Below are positions 24,607 through 33,980 of a stretch of 64,000 nucleotides of DNA, one piece after another; the stretch's first letter is position 1; the number at the start of each line of letters is the position of its first letter. The notes beneath the pieces were generated by a model. The model did not search any database. It was not told where the DNA came from and saw only the letters and a list, made by a program, of their open reading frames with translations. The position numbers were made by a program, and so were the translations under genes. The DNA is taken from assembly GCA_003105035.1 (NCBI GenBank), contig PQAL01000037.1, forward strand, positions 9,813 to 73,812, read 5' to 3'. This stretch comes from Anaerolineales bacterium (lineage in GTDB: Bacteria; Chloroflexota; Anaerolineae; Anaerolineales; UBA4823).

Positions 24607-26148
24607 CTATTTGAACAGGAGATCTGAGCTGGGAATCTCAGGCATGGCGATTGGCTGCGAGTACAGGTAGGCGCCCGTCGGGTGGCTCAGGTCGCCCAGC
24701 AGTTCCGTCCGTATGGCAACCAACTTTGCCTTCTGGTCGGAGGACAGGGACTGGTTGACAGCGGTGAGGTTCACGGCTATGTTGTAGATGATCTCGCCAT
24801 CGTATTCGCCGTATTGCTTCATCATGGCCATCACGATGGCCTTATCGGGGGTCTCGCCTGCCAAGAACTTGCGCAGCTGGATGGAGATCTGCTGGCGGAT
24901 GTCCACGATCCCTTGCAGGGACGGCTTCTGGATATCCACCAGGCCGGTGATTAACTGCGCCTGGTCGGAGGTCAGCGTGGACAACATTTCGTCACCCAGT
25001 TTGCCGGTCATGTCAGTCGGGATGGCGTAGCTGGAATCGCTCATCGCCTTGATGTCCTTCAGGTAGAAAGAACCGAAATAGGTTCCATGACGTTCCGGGC
25101 AGAAGTAGACATCCGCATCCACCGAGCCAACATACCAACTGAACATATCAGCAGCATAGGTCATCACGGCCACTTTCACGTCCCGGTCCAGCGAGCCCAG
25201 GTCCGCAGGCTCCGTCACGGTAGGCCATGTAAGCATTCCCTTTCCTTTCATAGAATCCAGGTAAGCCAGCTGATCCGTAGTGAAGGAGTTGATCATGCTG
25301 CCATACATCTGGGCACGCTCATAGCTGATCGCGCCGTCCAGCTGATAGAGCTCGGCTGAGTAGGCCTTGACAGCATCTTCGCTTAAGCCGGTCGTCCCGG
25401 CAGGCAGCTTGCCGTCCAATAGGTTCTGAAAAGCCTGGATTAGCACAAAACGTTTATAGCCGTACTCATTAATTGAGTCCACCTGGTTTTTTGCCAGTGC
25501 CACAAGTTGAACGCGCTGTGTGGCAGTCAAGACATTGAGCATGTTCATGGCGGCACTGGTCAGGAAGTCACCGGCATGACCCATCTGGCTGGGATCATTA
25601 TCGCGCAGGTACTGGAAGCCCCAGAAATCGGCCACTTTGCCGGGCGGGAAAAATGAGTCTGCACCCAGGTCACCCGTTAAGAAAGCGAGGGCGTCAAAGG
25701 AGATCGTCATCCCCTGGGCCTTATCCGAAATGGCTTGGTCAATGTTATAGGCAGGGCTATTGGCCACGGATTGATCGCTGCCTGGTTGATTTCCATTCCC
25801 ATCAAGCTGCACTGCTGCATTCGCTGGACCATGTTTCGGTGAGCAAGCCAGTAGAGACTCCACCATCTCGCAGACACCTGTTTCAGTGCCTTTTTGGGAG
25901 GTGAATTCACAAGCATTCTGTTCGCTTTTTCCTTCGCAGGCATCGATTGCCTCTTGCGGTGGTGTGCCTCCGCCTGTGGACGGGATATCTCTTGTTGGAG
26001 ATGCTGGGGTTTGCACCGCAGCAGTTGGCAGCTCTTGTGTTTGAGCAACAGACAGTTCAGTAGATTGGGCTAGTGGAGCGCTGCTCCCCGAGCAGGCAGA
26101 CAGAAGCAAGGCTACAAGCAACATCAGCCACACGATTTTAGTTTTCAT
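24607..26148 (-). CDS. Large secreted lipoprotein of unknown function with repeated LTxxQ segments
   Basis: The 513-residue protein has a signal peptide with lipobox LSAC (about residue 19) and a Ser/Thr/Pro linker. A Cys-rich module follows, DACEGKSEQNACEFTSQKG ... GVCEMVESLLACSPKHG, of the kind seen in YHYH-type secreted proteins. The C-terminal 350 residues are helical and hold three LTxxQ-like motifs (LTATQRVQLVALAKN, LTSDQAQLITGL, LSSDQKAKLVAIR), reminiscent of Spy/CpxP metal- or stress-responsive proteins, and a cysteine in DVYFCPERHG. It may be co-transcribed with the next upstream gene (42-nt gap). I cannot assign a function. Confidence 0.7.
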   Translation of the reverse strand: MKTKIVWLMLLVALLLSACSGSSAPLAQSTELSVAQTQELPTAAVQTPASPTRDIPSTGGGTPPQEAIDACEGKSEQNACEFTSQKGTETGVCEMVESLLACSPKHGPANAAVQLDGNGNQPGSDQSVANSPAYNIDQAISDKAQGMTISFDALAFLTGDLGADSFFPPGKVADFWGFQYLRDNDPSQMGHAGDFLTSAAMNMLNVLTATQRVQLVALAKNQVDSINEYGYKRFVLIQAFQNLLDGKLPAGTTGLSEDAVKAYSAELYQLDGAISYERAQMYGSMINSFTTDQLAYLDSMKGKGMLTWPTVTEPADLGSLDRDVKVAVMTYAADMFSWYVGSVDADVYFCPERHGTYFGSFYLKDIKAMSDSSYAIPTDMTGKLGDEMLSTLTSDQAQLITGLVDIQKPSLQGIVDIRQQISIQLRKFLAGETPDKAIVMAMMKQYGEYDGEIIYNIAVNLTAVNQSLSSDQKAKLVAIRTELLGDLSHPTGAYLYSQPIAMPEIPSSDLLFK

Positions 26149-26189
26149 ATTTTTTCTCCATTCTTTGATGATGATTTAGGTTGCAATAA

Positions 26190-27683
26190 TTAATAAGAAA
26201 TTTGCGTTTGGTTTATTCCTAATTTTCGGGTGTAGGTAACATGCAATTCGGCGCTAGCAAGTGTAATATCCCTGATAGCTTCCAGCAGCACGGCTCGATT
26301 GACCTGCGAAGCAGGTACAGATAATTGTGGTTGTGCGGAGAGGGCGTATACCGTATAGGTATAAACCTTCGATCCAAGACCTTTGGAACACGGCGGCGCG
26401 TATTCGTTCCTATCATTCACACTGTTGGTACCCAGCGTACCGACCCCGAAGCTGTTTTTTGTCAGCCTCGTAACGTCTGCCGGAATGTTGTACAGAACCC
26501 AATACCAATGAATGTCTTCGGGGCTGGCAACATGATGCATAATGATTGCATAACTCTGTGTCTTAGCAGAGGCACCACTCCAGGTTAGTGCCAAGGTCGT
26601 ACTGGCACCATCGCAGGTGTATTCAACCGGCAATGTGCCTCCTTCGACCACTTCAGGACTGATCAATGTAAAACCGCTGCTATTGGATGAGGTCCCAGGA
26701 TTGTTTGAAGACTGAGGACCATTCTCTGACATGTGGACGGTATACACAGCAGTCCTGGCGGTTATGAACAGTGTTTGATTGTCTTCACCGACAAAAGTTA
26801 CATTGGTGGGGTTTTCCGGTGTTGGTATATCTTTCAGGTGAACACCGGAGGCATCATAGATCTGGACCTGGTTGGGTGTTGTAAGGTAAACATTACCATA
26901 TTCATCCAATGTCATCCCATCCGACCCGGTGGACACAAACAAGCGTTTAGTAGATAAAGTACTGTCGCCATTGATGTCGTAGGCAAAGGTCTGCCCAGCT
27001 CCATAATCGGCCACGTAGAGCGTTTTTCCATCGTCCGTACCGACGATCCCGTTTGGCTTGACCATATCGCTGATCACGCGCATAACTTTGCTGTAGTCCG
27101 GCGAAAGGTAGTAGACATCCTCGCCTTCCTGCACGACCGGAGATTGGTACGCTGGGTCAGTGAAGTAAATTCCTCCCTGCGGGTCAATCCACAGGTCATT
27201 TGGCTCATTAAATCGGAGACCGTTGTACATATCGGTGAGGACAGTGATCTGGCCGTTTGGATTGATCGAGATTACCCGTCCATTGCCACCTTCACAGACT
27301 ATCAAGTTACCGCTCCCATCGAATGCCAGCCCATTAGGGCCGTTCAGCCCATCAAGAAAAAAAGTTACATTGCCAACCAGAGACCATTTATAAATCATGC
27401 CAGCACCGATGTCGGAAAAATATACGTTGCCATTTTGATCGGTCGCAGGTCCTTCAGCGAATTGATAACTGCCAATCACAGGGACAAGATTTAAGTTTTG
27501 AGAAAAGTTAAATCCGGGCATTTTGCTCATTGGGGTGACGGTAACCAGCTCCTGCGTTTCGTCAGCGCTGGACTCTATGAGGGTCTCCATCAACGTCCTG
27601 GTGTCTGGCACTTTACCGCAGGCAACAATTCCAGCAACAAAGGGGATGGCAATGAGTATAAACACATACTTGGCATATTGCAT
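26190..27683 (-). CDS. SMP-30/gluconolactonase-like propeller fused to a YbhB/PEBP-like domain, lipoprotein
   Basis: The 497-residue protein has a signal peptide with Cys in GIVACGK (residue 22). Residues about 75-310 form an SMP-30/gluconolactonase-type six-bladed propeller (FAEGPATDQNGNVYFSDIGAG, GPNGLAFDGSGNLIVCEGG, NEPNDLWIDPQGGIYFTDP, KPNGIVGTDDGKTLYVADYG). Residues 338-490 form a bacterial PEBP/YbcL-type domain (LTWSGASAKTQSYAIIMHH, PEDIHWYWVLYNIPAD, YAPPCSKGLGSKVYTYTVYAL). Propellers of this type open lactones; PEBP domains bind phospholipid-like or small ligands. The fusion suggests one envelope protein acting on a lactone or lipid-like compound. The substrate is unknown. Confidence 0.85.
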   Translation of the reverse strand: MQYAKYVFILIAIPFVAGIVACGKVPDTRTLMETLIESSADETQELVTVTPMSKMPGFNFSQNLNLVPVIGSYQFAEGPATDQNGNVYFSDIGAGMIYKWSLVGNVTFFLDGLNGPNGLAFDGSGNLIVCEGGNGRVISINPNGQITVLTDMYNGLRFNEPNDLWIDPQGGIYFTDPAYQSPVVQEGEDVYYLSPDYSKVMRVISDMVKPNGIVGTDDGKTLYVADYGAGQTFAYDINGDSTLSTKRLFVSTGSDGMTLDEYGNVYLTTPNQVQIYDASGVHLKDIPTPENPTNVTFVGEDNQTLFITARTAVYTVHMSENGPQSSNNPGTSSNSSGFTLISPEVVEGGTLPVEYTCDGASTTLALTWSGASAKTQSYAIIMHHVASPEDIHWYWVLYNIPADVTRLTKNSFGVGTLGTNSVNDRNEYAPPCSKGLGSKVYTYTVYALSAQPQLSVPASQVNRAVLLEAIRDITLASAELHVTYTRKLGINQTQISY

Positions 27684-27856
27684 GATTTCATCTCCGTTCC
27701 TCGAGTAACTTTATGATGACACATTGATTATGTCTGTCATGTCTTGATCTACGGACATTCCACTTGCGGTTATTCTTAGTTTATCCATACAGTAAGAAGA
27801 ACAGGAGTGCCTGCAATCACTATTCCCAGATTGTAAGTATGTAAGTATTCATCAAT

Positions 27857-27878
27857 ACCCATGACAGTAATCATGGGT
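27857..27878. promoter_or_regulatory. Palindromic operator-like site before the first two-component system
   Basis: ACCCATGA (27857-27864) and TCATGGGT (27871-27878) form an 8-bp inverted repeat with a 6-nt centre. TACCCAT fits the NarL heptamer rule TACYYMT, so autoregulation by the NarL-type regulator is possible. It lies 64 nt before the kinase start and between divergent genes. Confidence 0.45.
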
Positions 27879-27941
27879 TTAATTACCTGATGATGACCCC
27901 AAGCATGCAGGATTTACCTGGCTATATGATAAGATTTAGAC

Positions 27942-29186
27942 ATGCAAAATGAAGTTCTAAATAGCAAACGCGTTTTTCAAACTGCAGCCTGGATGTGGCT
28001 TTTTTACCTGGTATCTTTAGCCATCGTGGATTCGTTGATATACCATTCCAGCAGACCCTTTACCCCAATTTTGATTTATCACCTGCTCAATGGCATCCCG
28101 GCGCTAATCTTTTTAGGGATGTCTTACTCAAAATTGCTGGAAAACCGGGCAGGGCCCGTTGTGCCTATGATGATCGTACTCATAACCGCAACTCCCATCC
28201 TGGTTAACTATTTATTTAATCTGCACCTCCCGCCAGCCCCACTTTCTAACCTTGAGGGAATGATAATAAGACAATTGCCAGTACTGTTCATAGGATTGGT
28301 TTTGGTGGCCTGGCATTACAGCCTGATAACCATGATCCTTTATATTCTTGGTACCAATCTATTCGAATTTGCTATAGTCTTTGGTTTTGGTCTTATGGAC
28401 AGAGCACTTCTATCTGCTTTTTCTTTCCTCATCATTATCAGGACGGTTTGTTTTTTGGTAGTTGGCATTTTCATTAATCAACTGATCATTCATCTGCGCA
28501 AGCAGCAGGACTCTTTAATTGTTGCAAACAACCAGCTAACCCACTATGCCAGAACCGTTGAAAATTTAACCCTCAGCCGGGAGCGCAACCGTATGTCCCG
28601 GGAACTGCATGACACAGTCGTTCATACTTTGAGCGGGTTGTCGGTGCAGTTGGAAACCACTAAAGCCTATTGGGATATTGATCCCGATACTGCCAGGAAT
28701 CTACTCGATCATTCGCTTGAGGAAACTCGCACTGGTCTGCAAGAAACCAGGCGCGCCATCAAGGCGTTGCGTGCCAGCCCATTAGAGGATCTTGGGCTTG
28801 TCAGGGCTATTCAAAATTTGATCGAATCTGCACAGGAACGAGATCACTTAGTCATGGATGTCTCCCTTCCTGATCCAGACATTTTCATCTCTCCGGATGT
28901 GGAGCAGTGTGTCTATCGCATCACCCAGGAAGCCGTGGAAAATGTCATTCACCATGCACATGCCCATAATATGACCATTCGCCTGGTAGCTGTGAAGAAA
29001 GATCTTGAACTCGTTATCAAAGACGATGGTATTGGGTTCGAACCTGTAACAGATTTATCGCCCGGCCATTTTGGTATTGTCGGGATGAAAGAGCGTGTTC
29101 AGTTGGTGGGTGGTCAACTGACAATTGATAGTTCCTCAAATGGCGGAACAACCATCCGGCTTTACATCAAAGGAGGTATCGGATGA
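27942..29186 (+). CDS. NarL/DesK-type sensor histidine kinase, multi-pass membrane
   Basis: The first 185 residues of this 414-residue kinase form about six membrane helices with short loops. A coiled linker and a HisKA_3 dimerisation domain follow, with phosphorylatable H223 in RMSRELHDTVVHTLSGL. The ATPase domain has EAVENVIHHAHA (N box), DDGIGF (G1) and GHFGIVGMKERV (G2). There is no large extracellular sensor, so it probably senses a membrane state or compound. The stop overlaps the start of the response regulator (ATGA). TATGAT about 15-20 nt before the ATG and a poor ribosome binding site suggest a short leader. Confidence 0.92.
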   Translation: MQNEVLNSKRVFQTAAWMWLFYLVSLAIVDSLIYHSSRPFTPILIYHLLNGIPALIFLGMSYSKLLENRAGPVVPMMIVLITATPILVNYLFNLHLPPAPLSNLEGMIIRQLPVLFIGLVLVAWHYSLITMILYILGTNLFEFAIVFGFGLMDRALLSAFSFLIIIRTVCFLVVGIFINQLIIHLRKQQDSLIVANNQLTHYARTVENLTLSRERNRMSRELHDTVVHTLSGLSVQLETTKAYWDIDPDTARNLLDHSLEETRTGLQETRRAIKALRASPLEDLGLVRAIQNLIESAQERDHLVMDVSLPDPDIFISPDVEQCVYRITQEAVENVIHHAHAHNMTIRLVAVKKDLELVIKDDGIGFEPVTDLSPGHFGIVGMKERVQLVGGQLTIDSSSNGGTTIRLYIKGGIG

Positions 29187-29821
29187 GGGTAATTATTTGT
29201 GATGATCAAGCCATTGTGAGGGATGGATTGGAATTATTATTGAAACTCGAAAAAGATATGTCTGTGGTTGGTTTAGCTCAGGATGGTGCTGAAGCAATTG
29301 AGATGGTATCCAAATTTTCCCCCGATCTGGTGTTGATGGATTTAAAAATGCCAGGTATGAATGGTGTGGAATCTACCCGGAGAATCTGCACAGAATATCC
29401 ATCGGTGAAGGTGCTGGTTTTAACCACATTCGATGATGATGAGTGGGTTTTCGATGCCATTCGAGCTGGAGCATCTGGTTATCTGCTGAAAGACACTCCC
29501 CGCGAAAAACTGATTGAAGCCATCCGCGGAACCATGATTGGGAAAACCTATGTGGATCCGATCGTGGCGGGAAAATTGCTAGATCAGGTTGCAAGCCAAC
29601 AGGAACAACCTCAGACTTTGATCACCGATAAGCTCTCCGAGCGAGAAGTGGATGTTCTGCGATTGATCGCCCTTGGATTTTCCAATACGGAAATCGCAGA
29701 CAGGTTGCATCTATCTGAGGGTACGGTGCGAAATCATGTCAGTTCAATCTTTTCTAAACTCGATGTTTCGGATCGTACGCAAGCAGCGATTATTGCGATA
29801 AAGCATGGGCTGGACAGATAA
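29183..29821 (+). CDS. NarL/LuxR-type response regulator
   Basis: The 212-residue regulator has a receiver domain with acidic pocket CDDQ, phosphoacceptor D53 in LVLMDLKMPG, the TTFDDDEW switch region and K of GYLLKDTP. A LuxR-type HTH follows (LSEREVDVLRLIALGFSNTE, LHLSEGTVRNHVSSIFSKL). It overlaps the kinase by 4 nt and is its partner. The targets are unknown; the oligopeptide importer operon starts 425 nt downstream and the SMP-30/PEBP lipoprotein lies divergently upstream. Confidence 0.93.
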   Translation: MRVIICDDQAIVRDGLELLLKLEKDMSVVGLAQDGAEAIEMVSKFSPDLVLMDLKMPGMNGVESTRRICTEYPSVKVLVLTTFDDDEWVFDAIRAGASGYLLKDTPREKLIEAIRGTMIGKTYVDPIVAGKLLDQVASQQEQPQTLITDKLSEREVDVLRLIALGFSNTEIADRLHLSEGTVRNHVSSIFSKLDVSDRTQAAIIAIKHGLDR

Positions 29822-30159
29822 AATACTTACCTAGTCAACAAGGGTAGGCAGATTGAAGATCTAATCTCAGGGGGAGACAATAACCATTCACCCATTTTTA
29901 GTCATTTTGTGCAAGGATCAGTGAGAACATTCAATTCCTTATGATGATGTTCCAAGTTTAATGAAAGCCTCACTAATTCTAGTGATTCACTGGATACTCG
30001 AAATTACTAATTATTGCTAGTTGGTTTACTGCATCTTTGTGTTGTAAGAGAATAGCTGGTTGGATAAGATTAATCTATCCCTCATTAGATTTAGTCATAA
30101 GGTCTCTATCAATATAAGAACAAACTTTTCTCTGCATTGCTTTCTACCCAACCTTAGAC
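29822..30159. other. Non-coding stretch before the first peptide-type importer
   Basis: No ORF of note. GGATAAGATTAATCTATCC (about 30061-30079) is a weak inverted repeat. Otherwise nothing is seen; it probably holds the importer operon promoter, but no clear -35/-10 pair stands out. Confidence 0.35.
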
Positions 30160-30245
30160 GAGGAGGTGATCTATAAGGATTGTTTAAAACGATAGCAATA
30201 ATGTATATCAATATTATGAATCCAAATAGAAGAGGAGAAATGATA

Positions 30246-31919
30246 ATGAAACATGTCTATAAGATTAGTTTGATCTTGATTGTGTTGGTGATGGTATTAT
30301 CTGCATGTGGCCCAGCAGCAACGTCCACTACAGTTCCACCAACTGAAATCCCCGCCTCACCTGTTCCGCCGACCACTGCACCCACCGCAGCAGTGCAACC
30401 TCCCACAGCAGTCCCACCAACCGCGGTTCCACCTACTGAAGTTCCACCTACTGAAGTCTCTGGCCCACAAGGGACTTTGCGCGTGGCCTTATCCGGTGAG
30501 CCAGCCTCCCTATATATCCCAAACACTCCAGATATGAATTCCGATACCGCTGCGTCTCAGCTCTACGATCCACTCGTGCAGTTGGACGACCAGGGAAATA
30601 TCCAGCCTTCACTTGCTGAGAGTTGGGATATCTCTGCTGATGGGACAGAATACACCTTCCACCTACGAAAAGGAGTTACCTTCCATAATGGTGATCCTTT
30701 TACAGCTGATGATGTGGTCGCAACTTGGGAATATGGTAAGAATCCCGATACATCAAAATGGCCCGATCGGTTCGAGATTGCTAAGACTGTAGAAAAGATT
30801 GATGACTTTACAGTCAAAGTTACTACTGATGGTCCTAAACCACTCTTACTGATTACAATGTGGGATTTCTGGTCGATCATCCCCAAAGCATATATGGATA
30901 AAGTAGGCGTAGCTGGTTTCGAGCAGGCTCCAGTTGGTACCGGGCCCTTCGAATTCGTTGAATGGGTCAAGGGAGACCATATTACCTATAAGGCCAACCC
31001 CAACTATTGGCAAAGTGGTCTACCAAAGGCTGAAACACTTACCTTCCGCTTTATTCCAGATTCCGCCACGCGTGTGGCAGCTATTCAAACCGATGAAGTG
31101 GACATTGTCACTCGATTGACAGCTGAGGAATCCCAGAGCTTAAAGGATGTTTCAGGGGTCAAGACTCTTGAGTATCCCCTTACGCGTGAATATTACATTG
31201 CATTCAATAACCTGACGACGGGTATAGGCCAGCCGACCATGGATGCAAAGGTCCGCCAGGCCATGAACTATGCCGTGGATATCGACGGGATTTTGAAAGC
31301 CTTATTCCTCGGTTATGGGAAACGGTCGACAGGTTTCGTCGCCACTGGAGAGCTGGGTTATGGCAATGTCCAGCCATTCGCCTATGATCCAGAAAAAGCC
31401 AAGCAGCTTCTGAAAGAAGCAGGTTATGAAAATGGTTTCACAATCGACATGGCTTGCCCAGCTGGTGCTTACAGCTCCTTTGAGGAAGTTTGCCAGGCAA
31501 TCGTAGGAAATTTGGGCGAAGTAGGTATAACCGTTAACTTAAATATCATGGAATCGGGTCAATATTGGGACCTGGAAGCTAAGAAGCAGTTACCACCACT
31601 CTTCGGAGATGCCTGGGCTGATACCAGTGGTGAAGCCTACAACCGCTTATATGGCGCATTGGGCGGTAATAACGCGGCTTACTCCTCCTGGTCCGATCCC
31701 AAGATCGACGAGCTCCTAAAGTCGATCTCGGAAGAGGTAGATACTGCCAAACGTAAGGCATTGTATGAGGAGCTTCAGGTTTACATGCAGGTAAACCCAC
31801 CATTCATCTACCTGTATGAGCCCTATACTTTCGAGGCGACCAGGGATACGGTTCAAAACTACAGCCCACGCCACTCAGAGTTTGTTTACTTCACGAACAC
31901 AACAGTTGCCGCTCCTTAA
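30246..31919 (+). CDS. Oligopeptide/dipeptide-type substrate-binding lipoprotein (family 5)
   Basis: The 557-residue lipoprotein (lipobox LSAC, about residue 19) has a Pro/Thr/Val repeat linker (PPTAVPPTAVPPTEVPPTEV). An SBP family 5 domain follows: VALSGEPASLYIPNTPDMNS, LAESWDISADGTEYTFHLRK, GVTFHNGDPFTADDVV, PVGTGPFEFVEW and VRQAMNYAVDIDGIL. I start at the ATG at 30246 (GAGGAG upstream). A perfect AGGAGGTGAT at 30161-30170 instead points to a TTG at 30180 that would add 22 residues before the signal peptide. Such proteins bind peptides but also opines, glycosides or amines. It is first in an operon with two permeases and two ATPases. Confidence 0.92.
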   Translation: MKHVYKISLILIVLVMVLSACGPAATSTTVPPTEIPASPVPPTTAPTAAVQPPTAVPPTAVPPTEVPPTEVSGPQGTLRVALSGEPASLYIPNTPDMNSDTAASQLYDPLVQLDDQGNIQPSLAESWDISADGTEYTFHLRKGVTFHNGDPFTADDVVATWEYGKNPDTSKWPDRFEIAKTVEKIDDFTVKVTTDGPKPLLLITMWDFWSIIPKAYMDKVGVAGFEQAPVGTGPFEFVEWVKGDHITYKANPNYWQSGLPKAETLTFRFIPDSATRVAAIQTDEVDIVTRLTAEESQSLKDVSGVKTLEYPLTREYYIAFNNLTTGIGQPTMDAKVRQAMNYAVDIDGILKALFLGYGKRSTGFVATGELGYGNVQPFAYDPEKAKQLLKEAGYENGFTIDMACPAGAYSSFEEVCQAIVGNLGEVGITVNLNIMESGQYWDLEAKKQLPPLFGDAWADTSGEAYNRLYGALGGNNAAYSSWSDPKIDELLKSISEEVDTAKRKALYEELQVYMQVNPPFIYLYEPYTFEATRDTVQNYSPRHSEFVYFTNTTVAAP

Positions 31920-32017
31920 TAGAATTATTGCACATAGTTTCCTCAAAGAAATGAAAGCGAGTTTCAATGATGAAAATATACATTTCTTGAGGGAATCGTA
32001 TGAGAAAGTCAATGAAC

Positions 32018-32050
32018 CTTGGGGAGGGTTAAAGAATAACCCTCCCCAAG
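32018..32050 (+). promoter_or_regulatory. Perfect 14-bp intercistronic hairpin after the binding-protein gene
   Basis: CTTGGGGAGGGTTA (32018-32031) pairs with TAACCCTCCCCAAG (32037-32050) around a 5-nt loop. There is no T-tract, so it fits mRNA stabilisation or partial read-through between the binding-protein gene and permease genes. Confidence 0.7.
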
Positions 32051-32129
32051 TAATGATTATCAGGAACATTGTAGAAAGAACATAGCTGTAAAATATCTGT
32101 AGGCAGGCCTAGTAAGGAGGAAGATACAG

Positions 32130-33050
32130 ATGTTGCGCTATTTTTTGAATAAACTAGCTCTTTCCATCCTTTTGCTCCTCGGCGTACTGGCTTTGGTATT
32201 TCTCATGCTTCGCGTCACTGGAGATCCTGCTGCTCTCATGATGCCACGCGAAGCCTCGCCGCAGGAGATCGAGGCCTTTCGTGAAAAAATGGGTTTCAAC
32301 CGACCTCTCGGGGTACAGTTTGTTGACTTTATGTCAAAAGCGGTCGTCGGTAATTTTGGCAATTCCCTTCATTACAACACACCCGCCTTGCCCCTGGTGG
32401 TACAACGATTACCAGCCACAGTTGAATTGGCAGCTGTTGGGCTTCTCATGGCTCTTTTTATTGGCGTTCCATTAGGTCTTGTGGGAGGTTTTAACCCTGG
32501 AAGTTTGATCGACTCATTTGGCCGTTTGCTTGGTTTGTTGGGACAATGTATCCCCAATTTCTGGCTTGCACTTATCCTTATCCTTATCTTCGCTGTTCGC
32601 TATGGTTGGTTTCCTGCTTTTGGTCGGGATGAACCCAAATCGGTGATCCTGCCAGCGTTTGTGCTTGGGTTGGCTGTTATGAGTCAAATCCTCCGCATGA
32701 CCCGTTCTACTGTTTTGGAAGTACGCAGCGAGGACTACATTCGAACTGCACGCAGCAAAGGACTTAATTCACGTACGATCTACTTCAAACATGTGCTTAG
32801 GAATGTCTCCATCCCTCTAGTGAGCCTGATTGGAGTACAGTTCTGTTATATGCTTAGCGGTTCTGTCTACATCGAAACGATTTTCGCTTGGCCTGGAATG
32901 GGGCGGTTGCTTCAAGAGTCAATCGGCTGGCGAGATTTTCCACTCGTTCAGGCATTAGCGGTATTCACTAGTGTGGTGGTGATTACTCTGAATCTCGCAA
33001 CCGATCTGGCTTATGCATTGCTTGATCCAAGGATCCGTTATGGCAAGTAA
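32130..33050 (+). CDS. ABC transporter permease, DppB type
   Basis: The 306-residue permease has six helices. The start MLRYFLNKLALSILLLLGVLALVFLMLRV is typical of DppB/OppB, and its cytoplasmic coupling loop is YIRTARSKGLNSRTIYFKHVLRN. AAGGAGG lies 8 nt before the ATG. It overlaps the next permease gene by 11 nt. Confidence 0.93.
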   Translation: MLRYFLNKLALSILLLLGVLALVFLMLRVTGDPAALMMPREASPQEIEAFREKMGFNRPLGVQFVDFMSKAVVGNFGNSLHYNTPALPLVVQRLPATVELAAVGLLMALFIGVPLGLVGGFNPGSLIDSFGRLLGLLGQCIPNFWLALILILIFAVRYGWFPAFGRDEPKSVILPAFVLGLAVMSQILRMTRSTVLEVRSEDYIRTARSKGLNSRTIYFKHVLRNVSIPLVSLIGVQFCYMLSGSVYIETIFAWPGMGRLLQESIGWRDFPLVQALAVFTSVVVITLNLATDLAYALLDPRIRYGK

Positions 33051-33966
33051 TGCCTTGACCCCTCAATCCGACAGCCTGCTCACCAGTCAAAACACATTGA
33101 AGGATAAGCTGGGCTATTTATTGCGCTTGCTCCGGCGAGACCGGAGCGGCATCATTGGTCTAATCATGTTCACCATAGTCCTTTTTGCTGCAGTCTTTTC
33201 CCGCAATATCTCCACCCAGGATCCTTTAAAACAGCAACTAAGCGCCGGTAGAATGGCTCCAGCATGGACTGTAGGCGGCTCCTGGAGTCATCCATTTGGC
33301 ACAGACAGCCTCGGCAGGGACTTATATAGCCGAGTTGTTTATGGGGCACGTGTATCATTAACTGTCGCTTTCTTCGGCGTATTAATTGCCGCTACGCTTG
33401 GTATGGTCCTTGGTTTAATAGCAGGCTATTTCGGGGGAAAAACAGATACCATTATCATGACCCCAATCAATCTGATTCTATCATTACCTTACCTTCTTTT
33501 TGTTGTATTTATTGCTTCCATCCTGGGGCGGAGCCTGATCAATGTGATCCTGATTTTTGGAATCACAGATTCACCTATTTTCGCCCGCGTGACACGCGGT
33601 GAAGTATTACGCATCCGCGAAAGTGCATATGTAGAGTCAGCAGTCAGTGCCGGCGCGCGTTGGGGTCGGATCCTTTTTTCCCACATCTTGCCCAATCTTA
33701 TCGGTCCGATCATTACCTTAGCCACATTTGAAATGTCTGCAATGATCTTCTATGAAGCCGGCCTTGGATTTTTAGGTTTGAGTGTACCTCCTACGGTGCC
33801 TAGTTGGGGCAACATGTTAGCTGAGGGACGCAAGTACCTGGCAAATTATCCCTGGTTAACCACTTTCCCCGGTTTAGCTATCATGTTCACCTCGATGGCG
33901 ATGAACCTGCTTGGTGATTGGTTACGCGATGTCCTTGACCCCCGCTTACGACGGGCAAGGAAGTAA
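33040..33966 (+). CDS. ABC transporter permease, DppC type
   Basis: The 308-residue partner of the DppB-type permease starts at the ATG at 33040 inside the last codons of the previous gene. It has an N-terminal LLRRDRSGIIGLIMFTIVLF segment, FGTDSLGRDLYSRVVYGAR before the transmembrane core, coupling loop YVESAVSAGARWGRILFSHILPN, and the C-terminal FLGLSVPPTVPSWGNMLAEGR signature of DppC. Confidence 0.93.
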   Translation: MASNALTPQSDSLLTSQNTLKDKLGYLLRLLRRDRSGIIGLIMFTIVLFAAVFSRNISTQDPLKQQLSAGRMAPAWTVGGSWSHPFGTDSLGRDLYSRVVYGARVSLTVAFFGVLIAATLGMVLGLIAGYFGGKTDTIIMTPINLILSLPYLLFVVFIASILGRSLINVILIFGITDSPIFARVTRGEVLRIRESAYVESAVSAGARWGRILFSHILPNLIGPIITLATFEMSAMIFYEAGLGFLGLSVPPTVPSWGNMLAEGRKYLANYPWLTTFPGLAIMFTSMAMNLLGDWLRDVLDPRLRRARK

Positions 33967-33980
33967 GGTATCGGACGACG

